Source of the DNA: Prevotella sp. UBA3288
Lineage (GTDB): Bacteria; Bacteroidota; Bacteroidia; Bacteroidales; Bacteroidaceae
Assembly (NCBI GenBank): GCA_002361655.1
Contig: DETM01000040.1
Location: forward strand, 11,646-42,035
Direction of reading: 5' to 3'
Length of the DNA: 30,390 bases
Below are positions 22,635 to 29,661 of this stretch, in pieces. Within the stretch, counting starts at the first letter, position 1, and each line of letters opens with the position of its first letter. The position numbers and the translations under genes are program-made. The notes below the pieces were generated by a model. It was not told the DNA's origin, did no database searches, and saw only the letters and a program-made list of their open reading frames with translations.

Positions 22635-25094
22635 TCAGGTAGCGCACTGTTCGCGATACTCACGGGGAGTCATCTTGTATTCGCGGAAGAAATTGCCGAT
22701 CATATAGTTTGGAGTATAGAAACCGCATTCGGCGGCTATGCTCTCTATCGACTTGTTGGTGGTGCGCAGCATCTCCTCAACTTTATTCAGCCGTTCACGG
22801 CGCACCAACTCGCGCGGGTTCTTATGAATCTCTGGCATGATAAGTTCGTAGAGCGTGGTCATATCCACCTGAGCCGTTTCACACAAGTCGTGCATCGAGA
22901 AACCGCTGTCAAGATGCTCACGGACAAATGGCATCAGTCGTGTCATCAGGTTCATGAATTCTGGCGTCATCTGCATTGTGGCAGTCGAATTCCGCACCCG
23001 CAAGTCATCCTGGGCCGGCATCAGCATCTGCGAACCGAAGGCGTCGTTGCGCTCCACAAACGAGCGTATCTTCATCAGTATGCCATGCTCCTCGTGGTCG
23101 CGACGTGTCTTCATACGCATGTTACGGGCATAGTAGATGAGATTGTAGACAACCAATACCAGTATCAGTAGCCCCATCAGGAGATAGAGGCCCGTGGTGC
23201 GCCACCACGGTTGACTGACATGAATCGACCACTTGTAAGTCTCATCGTCGTCCCACTGGTTGGGAAACATCGAGGCCTGAACCGTCAATTCATAGTCGCC
23301 GGGCTCAAGACCCACCAGCGAATAGTGCAGCATACCCTTGCTGTCGACCCTGCCCTGCGATTCGAAATACGAGTATTCGGTCCACTCATCATGCCCGCGA
23401 CCTTCGAGATGCACGTGGTAGTAGGTCTGTCGCGGGCGGTAGTAGTTCAGACCTGAGAAGGTGAGTGACACACTCTTATGGTTGCTCTGCAGCCAGATGT
23501 CCTTGGTGCGTACCACTGCCCGCTTTACGATGACACCTCCATCGACCTCTACGTTTGGACTCACGAAATGGCCGTTCACCAGAATACGTGTCAGTTTAGG
23601 CGACAACTTACTAGGATGACTCATGTTGACACTGTCCAAATCCGTGGGGCGGAACACCACCACATGGTCAATGGCCTGCATCACGATAAGACTGTCAGCG
23701 GTGCAAATAGCCTTACAATTGACAAACGACTCGCTGGGCACATTGTCTTCCTCGCCGAAACTATTGACAAACACGGGTTCACCGTCTTTGATGATGATTG
23801 CCGAGATGCCGCACGAGGTGGCCACCCATATGTTGTTACGTTTCCCCTCCACCACAGAGTGGACCACATTATTATACAGGCCGTTGGTCTTGGAGAATAC
23901 GATAGGATCTGACTTGGGTGTCTTGTAAAGAAAGAGTCCTGTGTTGGTACCTATCCACGACCAGCCGCGACTGTCCACAAACAGACAGTTAGCGCGATGT
24001 CCCTGAAACTCGGTGATATTCTGTTCGATGCCCTCCATCTGCATAGCATACTTGGCAGCCATGGAGTCTGACCAGCGATAGACCTTGAATGCCGAGGCCA
24101 TCGGACGGGCATAGAGCAGTCCGCGAAGCTCGGTGCCTATCCACATGCCACCCTGACGGTCGAAGGCCAGCGTGTTGCAGTCGGTATCCAGTGTCTGGCC
24201 ATTGTCCATCGACAAACTTGTAATGTGTTCCGTCTGGCCATCGGCTGGATGATAGACCCAATAGCCGTAGGCACTGGCTATATAGAGTTTTCCCTCATGA
24301 ATGGCCATATTGTTTAGGTGATAGGGCTGGGTCATCACCGTCTTCCACTCCTGTTTGCGGATGTTGAAGAACAATAGTATGGACTCACGGTCTCCACCGC
24401 GCAACTGATAGAAGCCGTCAACGGCACTGCACAGCACCGACGTACGGTCGTAGTCGGCAGTCTGATCCTCTTCGTAAGCACGAGACTCGTGCTTCACAGC
24501 CCCAGACTCCAGATTCATGGCCACCACGCTTCCATCACCGTAGAACAGGTATAGCGTGCCGTCGACCGTCTCGATATCCTGAAGGTTGCGGTCCGGTTTG
24601 ACGGTATAGGTCTGCTGACGTTCCACATTCAGCAGTCCGTCTGCAGTGAGCGCCCAGAGCGTGCCGCCGGCATCGGTAAACACATCCAGCACAGGCTCTT
24701 GGCAACCCATGGCGCGGAACACGCTGTCCACATTCTCTACAAACTGCTCGGTCAGCAGGTCGATGCAAGTCACGGTGTGTGTACGCTTCAGCCAGATGTG
24801 ATGACTATGGTCGAAGTAGAGGTGACAGTTGCCCGTATAAGCCGGCAGTCGATAGACATAGTCTTGCTTGGTGTCGATATGCGAGAAGGAGTTGCCGTCA
24901 TAGAAGTTCACATTGCCCAAAGTCGAGATAATCATGCGACCCGTCTTAGTGCAGATTACGGCCTGCGCACTATTGTCTGCCAGTCCGTGACTGGCATTAA
25001 TAATACGGAACGTACGGTCTTCCTCGGCGGCATTGACGCACAATGTCACAACGCTTATCAGCACGATACACAGTAATCGCAGGGACCTTTTCAT
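22635..25094 (-). CDS. kinase-less membrane sensor with AraC-type DNA-binding domain
   Basis: The 819-residue product begins with a signal/anchor (MKRSLRLLCIVLISVVTLCVNAAEE). It has a periplasmic propeller region with blades such as GGMWIGTELRGLLYA, GWSWIGTNTGLFLY and NNIWVATSCGISAI. A Y_Y_Y-like domain (VGLEPGDYELTVQASM) and one membrane helix (about 630-655) follow. The cytoplasmic part is a linker of about 70 residues and an AraC-type HTH (about 725-819: LNKVEEMLRTTNKSIESIA, then AAECGFYTPNYMIGNFFREY). There is no histidine kinase or receiver domain, so a ligand signal would pass directly through the membrane to the DNA-binding domain. The nearest described layout is that of SusR-type regulators. 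No susCD or glycosidase genes are nearby. The promoter is at 25118-25149; an in-frame start at 25148 lies upstream of it and was rejected. Confidence 0.88.
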   Translation of the reverse strand: MKRSLRLLCIVLISVVTLCVNAAEEDRTFRIINASHGLADNSAQAVICTKTGRMIISTLGNVNFYDGNSFSHIDTKQDYVYRLPAYTGNCHLYFDHSHHIWLKRTHTVTCIDLLTEQFVENVDSVFRAMGCQEPVLDVFTDAGGTLWALTADGLLNVERQQTYTVKPDRNLQDIETVDGTLYLFYGDGSVVAMNLESGAVKHESRAYEEDQTADYDRTSVLCSAVDGFYQLRGGDRESILLFFNIRKQEWKTVMTQPYHLNNMAIHEGKLYIASAYGYWVYHPADGQTEHITSLSMDNGQTLDTDCNTLAFDRQGGMWIGTELRGLLYARPMASAFKVYRWSDSMAAKYAMQMEGIEQNITEFQGHRANCLFVDSRGWSWIGTNTGLFLYKTPKSDPIVFSKTNGLYNNVVHSVVEGKRNNIWVATSCGISAIIIKDGEPVFVNSFGEEDNVPSESFVNCKAICTADSLIVMQAIDHVVVFRPTDLDSVNMSHPSKLSPKLTRILVNGHFVSPNVEVDGGVIVKRAVVRTKDIWLQSNHKSVSLTFSGLNYYRPRQTYYHVHLEGRGHDEWTEYSYFESQGRVDSKGMLHYSLVGLEPGDYELTVQASMFPNQWDDDETYKWSIHVSQPWWRTTGLYLLMGLLILVLVVYNLIYYARNMRMKTRRDHEEHGILMKIRSFVERNDAFGSQMLMPAQDDLRVRNSTATMQMTPEFMNLMTRLMPFVREHLDSGFSMHDLCETAQVDMTTLYELIMPEIHKNPRELVRRERLNKVEEMLRTTNKSIESIAAECGFYTPNYMIGNFFREYKMTPREYREQCAT

Positions 25095-25117
25095 CGTTTT
25101 GGTTGAGTAATCGTCTG

Positions 25118-25149
25118 CAAAGATAAAGAAAAAAAACGGGTGCTGCAAA
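25118..25149 (-). promoter_or_regulatory. promoter of the kinase-less regulator gene
   Basis: On the minus strand TTTG (25149-25146) is followed after exactly 20 nt by TATCTTTG (25125-25118). The leader to ATG 25094 is about 20 nt. Confidence 0.7.
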
Positions 25150-25154
25150 TTTTT

Positions 25155-25316
25155 TCAATAAAAAAGAATGCCAATATCGTATCGGACAGGTTCGGTGTCA
25201 TTCTGAACAACGGCCAGACCGTCGAAAAAAGACCATACTGTCCTCCAGTGACAGGGAATGACCACCTCGCTTTTATTGATATAACCGCACTTGCCGTCTA
25301 TGTCGACTTTACATAA
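25155..25316 (-). pseudogene. remnant of a WG-repeat protein gene
   Basis: On the minus strand one frame ending in TGA at 25157-25155 reads KVDIDGKCGYINKSEVVIPC, then HWRTVWSFFDGLAVVQNDTE (codons of 25310 downward). This matches the WG (KWG) repeat pattern: GKYGYINKxGKVVIPCxxxxxxxFxEGLAxVxxD. There is no ATG in the frame, and the next in-frame stop upstream is about 24 nt further on, within the tRNA-Pro terminator. The open part is about 55 codons, roughly one and a half repeats, whereas intact WG proteins have many. It is therefore a decayed fragment. The rest of 25149-25361 contains only the terminator at 25311-25346. Confidence 0.65.
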
Positions 25317-25346
25317 AAAGCCGCTAATTCATAGTGAATTAACGAC
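25311..25346 (-). terminator. intrinsic terminator of tRNA-Pro
   Basis: On the minus strand a 12-bp stem (25346-25335 with 25331-25320, two G-U pairs, loop CTA) is followed directly by TTTTT (25319-25315). It lies 15 nt beyond the tRNA 3' end. On the plus strand the wobble pairs become mismatches, so the signal is strand-specific. Confidence 0.8.
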
Positions 25347-25361
25347 TTTCATAAAAGGATG

Positions 25362-25434
25362 TCGAGGTGACAGGACTCGAACCTGCGACAGCCTGGTCCC
25401 AAACCAGGAACGCTACCAACTGCGCTACACCTCG
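25362..25434 (-). tRNA. tRNA-Pro (anticodon TGG)
   Basis: The minus strand folds as a full cloverleaf. The acceptor stem is CGAGGTG/CACCTCG with discriminator A, the D-arm is GCGC AGTTGGTA GCG, and the anticodon arm is CCTGG TTTGGGA CCAGG with anticodon TGG. The T-arm contains GGTTCGAGTCC. The 3' CCA is not encoded. Promoter and terminator are both visible, so it is a single-gene unit. Confidence 0.95.
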
Positions 25435-25446
25435 ATTTTGCGGGTG

Positions 25447-25478
25447 CAAAGGTAATAAATATTTTGCACCCACACAAA
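25447..25478 (-). promoter_or_regulatory. promoter of tRNA-Pro
   Basis: On the minus strand TTTG (25478-25475) is followed after exactly 20 nt by TACCTTTG (25454-25447). The tRNA 5' end is 12 nt further on. Confidence 0.75.
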
Positions 25479-25489
25479 TTTTCTGCTAA

Positions 25490-26677
25490 CTATTTTATTA
25501 TGCCCTGCTCGATGAATATTTTCTTTAGGATCACCACCGAACGCTCCACCTGCTCCTCCGTGTGGGTAGCCATCAGCGCATAGCGCACCAGGGTATCCTG
25601 AGGGGCACAAGCAGGCGGTATGACGGGATTGATGAAGACACCAGCATTGAAGGCCAAGGCAGTCACAAGGAACGTCTTGTCCGGGTCGCGTACATAAAGC
25701 GGGATGATGGGGCTCTCGGTGTCGCCAATCTCGAAGCCCTCCTCGCGGAAGCGCTTCAGGGCATAGTTGGTGACGCTCCACAACTTCTCGATGCGCTCGG
25801 GTTCCTCCTGAATGATGTGCAGAGCCTCCATTGCGGCTGCCGTGGCTGCCGGCGTGTTCGATGCAGAGAAGATATAGGTGCGACACGTGTGACGCAGAAA
25901 GTTTATGGTCTCCTTGTCGGAAGCGATGAAGCCACCGATGCTGGCCAGCGACTTCGAGAAGGTACCCATAATCAAGTCTACCTCGTCTGTCAGACCGAAA
26001 TGGTCGCACACACCACGACCCTGACGACCGAAGACACCTACGCCATGAGCCTCGTCGACCATGATTGAGCAGTTGTACTTGTGTTTCAGATCTACGATCT
26101 CTGGCAATTTGGCCAAATCGCCCTCCATAGAGAACACACCGTCGACAACAATTAGTTTGATGGCCTCGTGAGGCAGTTTCTGCAGCACGCGTTCCAAGTC
26201 TTCCATGTCGTTGTGCTTGTAGTGCAGTTGCTTGGCAAACGACAGACGTCGGCCGTCGACGATGGAAGCGTGGTCGCGGTCGTCGCAGATGATATAGTCA
26301 TCCTTACCGACAACCATGGCCAGCACACCCTGATTAACACTGAAGCCCGTAGACAGGCAGATACAGTCTTCCTTGCCGATAAACTCGGCGATTTCTTTTT
26401 CTAACTGTACATGAATGTCAAGCGTACCGTTCAGGAAACGGCTACCGGCGCAGCCCGAGCCATATTTGTCAAGCGCTGCCTTAGCCTTGTCGATGATGCG
26501 CTGGTCGCCGGTCAGACCCGTGTAGGCGTTCGAACCGAACATCAGCACTTTGTGACCGCCCATCTCCACTTCCGTGCCCTGCTTACCGGTGATGGCGCGG
26601 AAATAAGGGTATATCCCTTTCTCCATGAACTGCTGGGGAACACGGTACGACTTGTATCTTTCTTCTAATTGTCCCAT
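25490..26677 (-). CDS. spt: serine palmitoyltransferase
   Basis: Spt condenses serine with a long-chain acyl-CoA (or acyl-ACP) to a 3-keto-sphinganine, the first step of sphingolipid synthesis; it needs pyridoxal phosphate. The 395-residue product belongs to the alpha-oxoamine synthases. The Schiff-base lysine is K242 in GTFSKSLASIGGF, with D208 and H211 in VDEAHGVG and H136 in CDDRDHASIVDG. The start MGQLEERYKSYRVPQQFMEK and the motif GSNAYTGLTGD closely resemble the Bacteroides enzyme. 2-amino-3-ketobutyrate CoA ligase is the main alternative within the superfamily; these N-terminal features favour Spt. It is divergent from a lipid kinase gene. Confidence 0.9.
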   Translation of the reverse strand: MGQLEERYKSYRVPQQFMEKGIYPYFRAITGKQGTEVEMGGHKVLMFGSNAYTGLTGDQRIIDKAKAALDKYGSGCAGSRFLNGTLDIHVQLEKEIAEFIGKEDCICLSTGFSVNQGVLAMVVGKDDYIICDDRDHASIVDGRRLSFAKQLHYKHNDMEDLERVLQKLPHEAIKLIVVDGVFSMEGDLAKLPEIVDLKHKYNCSIMVDEAHGVGVFGRQGRGVCDHFGLTDEVDLIMGTFSKSLASIGGFIASDKETINFLRHTCRTYIFSASNTPAATAAAMEALHIIQEEPERIEKLWSVTNYALKRFREEGFEIGDTESPIIPLYVRDPDKTFLVTALAFNAGVFINPVIPPACAPQDTLVRYALMATHTEEQVERSVVILKKIFIEQGIIK

Positions 26678-26714
26678 AACTTGTTTTATAGGTATTTCGT
26701 TTTGTTACAGGCTG

Positions 26715-26722
26715 CAAAGTTA
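26715..26722 (-). promoter_or_regulatory. -7 element of spt
   Basis: The minus strand reads TAACTTTG (26722-26715), followed by CA and a 37-nt leader to ATG 26677. No TTTG is found at 20 nt upstream; GTGC occupies that position, as it does at the yidC promoter. Confidence 0.6.
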
Positions 26723-26816
26723 CACAAAATTCCGTAAATCATGCACATTTTTCCTAATAAATGTTTGTTTTTTGTATTTTTATCTTCGAAAAGGCCCGTT
26801 TTATTACTTTTTTTTG

Positions 26817-26824
26817 TATTTTTG
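26817..26824 (+). promoter_or_regulatory. -7 element of the lipid kinase gene
   Basis: TATTTTTG (26817-26824) is followed after only 4 nt by the ATG at 26829. The preceding 60 bases are T-rich, and no -33 TTTG is evident. Confidence 0.5.
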
Positions 26825-26828
26825 CACT

Positions 26829-27791
26829 ATGCAAATCAGAAAAAGAAAGATTGTTTTTATTGTCAACCCCATCTCCGGCACCAAGTCGAAAGACGGGCTC
26901 CGCTTACTCATCCAGCAGACCATCGACACCGCACGCTACGACTGGCGCATCATCAGTACCGAATATGCAGGCCATGCGTCGCTCATTGCCAGAGAGTGTG
27001 TGGAAGACCAAACGGACATCTGTGTAGCCGTGGGAGGCGACGGCACCGTCAACGAGGTGGCACGCTCGCTCGTTCATACACCCACGGCCCTTGGTATCAT
27101 ACCCTGCGGCTCAGGCAACGGGCTGGCACGCCATCTCTGTCTGCCGATGGACATGCGAGGAGCACTTGACATCATTAACGCTGGCCAGACCGACCGCTTC
27201 GACTATGGCATCATTAACGGCCATCCTTTCTTCTGTACCTGCGGCATGGGCTTCGATGCCTTCGTCTCGCTCAAGTTCGCCGAGTCAGGCAAGCGCGGAC
27301 TAACCACCTATGTGGAGAACGTGCTCAAAGAGGGTCTCAACTACGAAGCCGACACCTACACCGTTGAGACCGACACGGGCATCCACCGCCACAAAGCCTT
27401 CCTCATCGCCTGTGCCAACGCCGCCCAGTATGGCAACAATGCCTATATCGCTCCCGGCGCCTCCATGCAGGACGGACTGATGGACATCATCGTCATGGAG
27501 CCCTTCAATGTCATCGAGGCATCGACCATTGCCGTTGACCTCTTCGCCAAAACGCTGGACAACAACTCCCACATCAAGCACTACCAGGCCAAGTGTATCC
27601 ACATACAGCGCCAAAAGCCCGGTGCCATACACTACGATGGCGACCCTGTCAGCATGGGCACCGACATCGACGTCGAGATAAAACCCCTTGGACTGCTGGC
27701 CGTCGTCAATCCCAAGACTGTGGAGGATCTGGCGCTGCCCAACAAGATGGTCGACAAAATCTCGCATGCCGTAGACAATATAATAAAATAA
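26829..27791 (+). CDS. diacylglycerol/sphingosine kinase-family lipid kinase
   Basis: The 320-residue product belongs to the DAGK_cat (YegS/BmrU) lipid kinase family, which phosphorylates a lipid hydroxyl with ATP. Motifs in order are FIVNPISGTKSKDG (residues about 10-23), VAVGGDGTVNEVARSL (nucleotide-binding GGDGT) and IIPCGSGNGLARHL. The C-terminal beta-sandwich has ACANAAQYGNNAYIAPGASMQDGLMD. The open frame continues upstream to 26625, but that part crosses the promoter, so ATG 26829 is chosen. It is divergent from spt, which makes a long-chain base, so a sphingoid or ceramide substrate is plausible, as is diacylglycerol. A small Cys-rich membrane protein gene follows after 16 nt. Confidence 0.9.
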   Translation: MQIRKRKIVFIVNPISGTKSKDGLRLLIQQTIDTARYDWRIISTEYAGHASLIARECVEDQTDICVAVGGDGTVNEVARSLVHTPTALGIIPCGSGNGLARHLCLPMDMRGALDIINAGQTDRFDYGIINGHPFFCTCGMGFDAFVSLKFAESGKRGLTTYVENVLKEGLNYEADTYTVETDTGIHRHKAFLIACANAAQYGNNAYIAPGASMQDGLMDIIVMEPFNVIEASTIAVDLFAKTLDNNSHIKHYQAKCIHIQRQKPGAIHYDGDPVSMGTDIDVEIKPLGLLAVVNPKTVEDLALPNKMVDKISHAVDNIIK

Positions 27792-27807
27792 AATAGGTAC
27801 GCGATAT

Positions 27808-28002
27808 ATGCAGACCATCATCGCCATTCTCATCACCGGCCTCGCCACCGCCTATGCCGTCTGGCGAATCCATTGCGCACTGCATAGCGACAGCGGCCCA
27901 TGTGCCGGCTGCGAAGGCTGTGCACTGAAGGATGAAGGGTGTAAAAACAGAAAAAACAAGTGTTGCACAGAGAAAAAGTCGCCGAAAAATTTGGCCATAT
28001 AA
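27808..28002 (+). CDS. FeoB-associated Cys-rich membrane protein-like
   Basis: The 64-residue product has one N-terminal membrane helix (MQTIIAILITGLATAYAVW), then a short basic stretch and a Cys-rich segment CAGCEGCALKDEGC, with further CC near the C-terminus. This is the pattern of FeoB-associated Cys-rich proteins, small partners often encoded next to the ferrous iron transporter FeoB. No feoA or feoB gene is in the window. It begins 16 nt after the lipid kinase stop and is probably co-transcribed with it. The -33 element of the following tRNA promoter lies inside its last codons. Confidence 0.72.
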   Translation: MQTIIAILITGLATAYAVWRIHCALHSDSGPCAGCEGCALKDEGCKNRKNKCCTEKKSPKNLAI

Positions 28003-28021
28003 AAAAATAGTAGTACCTTTG
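27990..28021 (+). promoter_or_regulatory. promoter of the tRNA-Cys/tRNA-Glu/rsmG unit
   Basis: TTTG (27990-27993) is followed after exactly 20 nt by TACCTTTG (28014-28021). tRNA-Cys begins 19 nt later. No other TAnnTTTG element occurs before rsmG. Confidence 0.75.
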
Positions 28022-28040
28022 CATCCGCAAAACGACTAAC

Positions 28041-28112
28041 GGTGCCTTGGATGAGTGGCTTAGTCAACGGTCTGCAAAACCGTCTACAGCAGTTCGAATC
28101 TGCTAGGCACCT
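28041..28112 (+). tRNA. tRNA-Cys (anticodon GCA)
   Basis: The acceptor stem GGTGCCT/AGGCACC has discriminator T (U73), as expected for tRNA-Cys. The anticodon arm is ACGGT CTGCAAA ACCGT with anticodon GCA. The T-arm contains AGCAGTTCGAATCTGCT. The 3' CCA is not encoded. Confidence 0.93.
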
Positions 28113-28145
28113 CTCAGAATACAATGGTAAGAGCGTTTACCGGAC

Positions 28146-28217
28146 GGTCGATTCATCTAATGGTTAGGATACAAGATTCTCAATCTTGGCATAGGGGTTC
28201 GATTCCCCTATCGACTA
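28146..28217 (+). tRNA. tRNA-Glu (anticodon CTC)
   Basis: The acceptor stem GGTCGAT/ATCGACT includes a G-U first pair, with discriminator A. The anticodon arm is CAAGA TTCTCAA TCTTG with anticodon CTC at 28179-28181, which reads GAG. The T-arm is AGGGG TTCGATT CCCCT. It lies 33 nt after tRNA-Cys with no promoter between them. Confidence 0.93.
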
Positions 28218-28240
28218 CTCGGAATCTCCGATTTGCAGCC

Positions 28241-28861
28241 ATGAAATTAATCAATCACTATTTTCCAGACCTCACAGTGCCGCAACAGGAGCAGTTTGCG
28301 GCTCTCGACGACCTGTACCACGAGTGGAACAATAAAATAAACGTCGTCTCGCGCAAAGACATCGACAACCTGTACGAACACCATGTGCTGCACTCATTGG
28401 CAATTGGTAAATTCATTAGATTCAAACCGGGCACGAAGATCTTGGACTTCGGCACAGGAGGAGGATTTCCCGGCGTGCCCCTGGCCATTCTGTTTCCCGA
28501 CTGCGAGTTCAAACTCATCGACGGCACAGGCAAAAAGATCCGTGTAGCCCAGGAGGTATGCCACGCCATCGGCCTGACCAACTGTCACCCGGAACATCTG
28601 CGGGGCGAGGACGAACATGGACACTACGATTTTGTAGTGAGCCGTGCCGTAATGCCACTGCCCGACCTAATGAAGATCGTGCGCAAAAATATTGCCATAG
28701 AGCAGCGTAATGCACTGCCTAATGGCGTCATCTGCCTGAAAGGTGGTGACCTGCAGGAAGAGACCAAGCCCTTTCGCCGCATCATCGAAGTCTGCGAACT
28801 GTCCTCCTATTTCCAAGAAGAGTGGTTCAAGGAGAAACATGTCATTTATGTACCGGTATAG
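28241..28861 (+). CDS. rsmG: 16S rRNA (guanine-N7)-methyltransferase RsmG
   Basis: RsmG (GidB) methylates G527 (E. coli numbering) of 16S rRNA with S-adenosylmethionine. The 206-residue product has the usual order: an N-terminal helix pair (EWNNKINVVSRKDIDNLYEHHVLHS, spread over residues about 26-50), then the SAM-binding loop ILDFGTGGGFPGVPLAI. FKLIDGTGKKIRVAQEV and FVVSRAV follow. The frame is open upstream through tRNA-Glu, but the first sensible start is ATG 28241, 23 nt after the tRNA 3' end. A short hairpin (28219-28231) lies in this gap. It is probably transcribed from the tRNA promoter at 27990-28021. Confidence 0.95.
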   Translation: MKLINHYFPDLTVPQQEQFAALDDLYHEWNNKINVVSRKDIDNLYEHHVLHSLAIGKFIRFKPGTKILDFGTGGGFPGVPLAILFPDCEFKLIDGTGKKIRVAQEVCHAIGLTNCHPEHLRGEDEHGHYDFVVSRAVMPLPDLMKIVRKNIAIEQRNALPNGVICLKGGDLQEETKPFRRIIEVCELSSYFQEEWFKEKHVIYVPV

Positions 28862-28863
28862 TT

Positions 28864-29511
28864 ATGATGGACATCAAGTGTTTTCAAGTCAACCCTTTAC
28901 AGGAGAACTGCTACGTGGTAAATGACGACACCAAGGAGTGCGTCATCATCGATTGCGGAGCCTATTATGAGGCCGAACGGCAGGCCGTCGTCAACTATCT
29001 GGACGAGCAGCAACTGAAACCCGTACACCTGCTCTGTACTCATGGCCATTTCGACCATGCCTTCGGCAACGACACCATATATTCACGATACGGCCTGAAA
29101 CCTGAGATTCATGCTGACGACGCCTACCTGATAGCCGACATGGCACAGCAATGTGTGGACATGGGAATGGGCATCGGCTACAACCGGCCATCGCCTCCCG
29201 TCGGCATGCTGCTTCACGAAGGCGACGCCATCACCTTCGGCAACCATCGTCTGCGAGTCATACACACCCCCGGTCATTCAAAAGGCGGCGTCTGTTTCTA
29301 CTGTGCAGAGGAAAGTGTTGTCTTTACGGGCGACACCCTGTTTCGTATGAGTGTCGGACGTACTGACCTGCCCGGCGGTTCGTGGGCTCAACTGACACAG
29401 AGCCTCACAAAAAAGATAGCCACCCTGCCTCATGGCACCACCGTCTATCCCGGCCACGGACCCGCCACAAACTTGTCAGAAGAGGTAAGCATGAACCCAT
29501 ATTTTAGTTAA
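28864..29511 (+). CDS. MBL-fold metallo-hydrolase (glyoxalase II-like)
   Basis: The 215-residue product has the metallo-beta-lactamase fold with the two-metal motif HxHxDH in LLCTHGHFDHAFGND. Later metal ligands are H in HTPGHSKGGVCFY, D in VFTGDTLF and H in VYPGHGPAT. Length and the short form without the substrate domain of true glyoxalase II place it in the YcbL-like group of hydrolases. It begins 2 nt after the rsmG stop (ATG 28864; ATG 28867 is equally possible), so the two are co-transcribed. The exact substrate is unknown; a glutathione or other thioester is the family guess. Confidence 0.88.
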   Translation: MMDIKCFQVNPLQENCYVVNDDTKECVIIDCGAYYEAERQAVVNYLDEQQLKPVHLLCTHGHFDHAFGNDTIYSRYGLKPEIHADDAYLIADMAQQCVDMGMGIGYNRPSPPVGMLLHEGDAITFGNHRLRVIHTPGHSKGGVCFYCAEESVVFTGDTLFRMSVGRTDLPGGSWAQLTQSLTKKIATLPHGTTVYPGHGPATNLSEEVSMNPYFS

Positions 29512-29563
29512 CCGCGATTCTCATGCTAAGATACGAACAAAAACTGAAACAACCAAAGAATAA

Positions 29564-29595
29564 TTTGTATAATTAAGCATTTTTTCGTACCTTTG
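29564..29595 (+). promoter_or_regulatory. promoter of prfA
   Basis: TTTG (29564-29567) is followed after exactly 20 nt by TACCTTTG (29588-29595). The leader to the ATG at 29662 is about 65 nt and ends A-rich (gaaaaaggaaaacgaaacagc). Confidence 0.75.
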
Positions 29596-29661
29596 CAGCC
29601 GACTAAGTAGTAAAATAAAACCTTAGTTATATAGAAGACGGAAAAAGGAAAACGAAACAGC

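Noticed and set aside
26625..26828. N-terminal extension of the lipid kinase
   Set aside because: The extra 68 codons are antisense to the spt start and cross both promoters; the family motif begins soon after ATG 26829.
28124..28240. N-terminal extension of rsmG
   Set aside because: The frame passes through the complete tRNA-Glu cloverleaf, and the RsmG family begins at ATG 28241.
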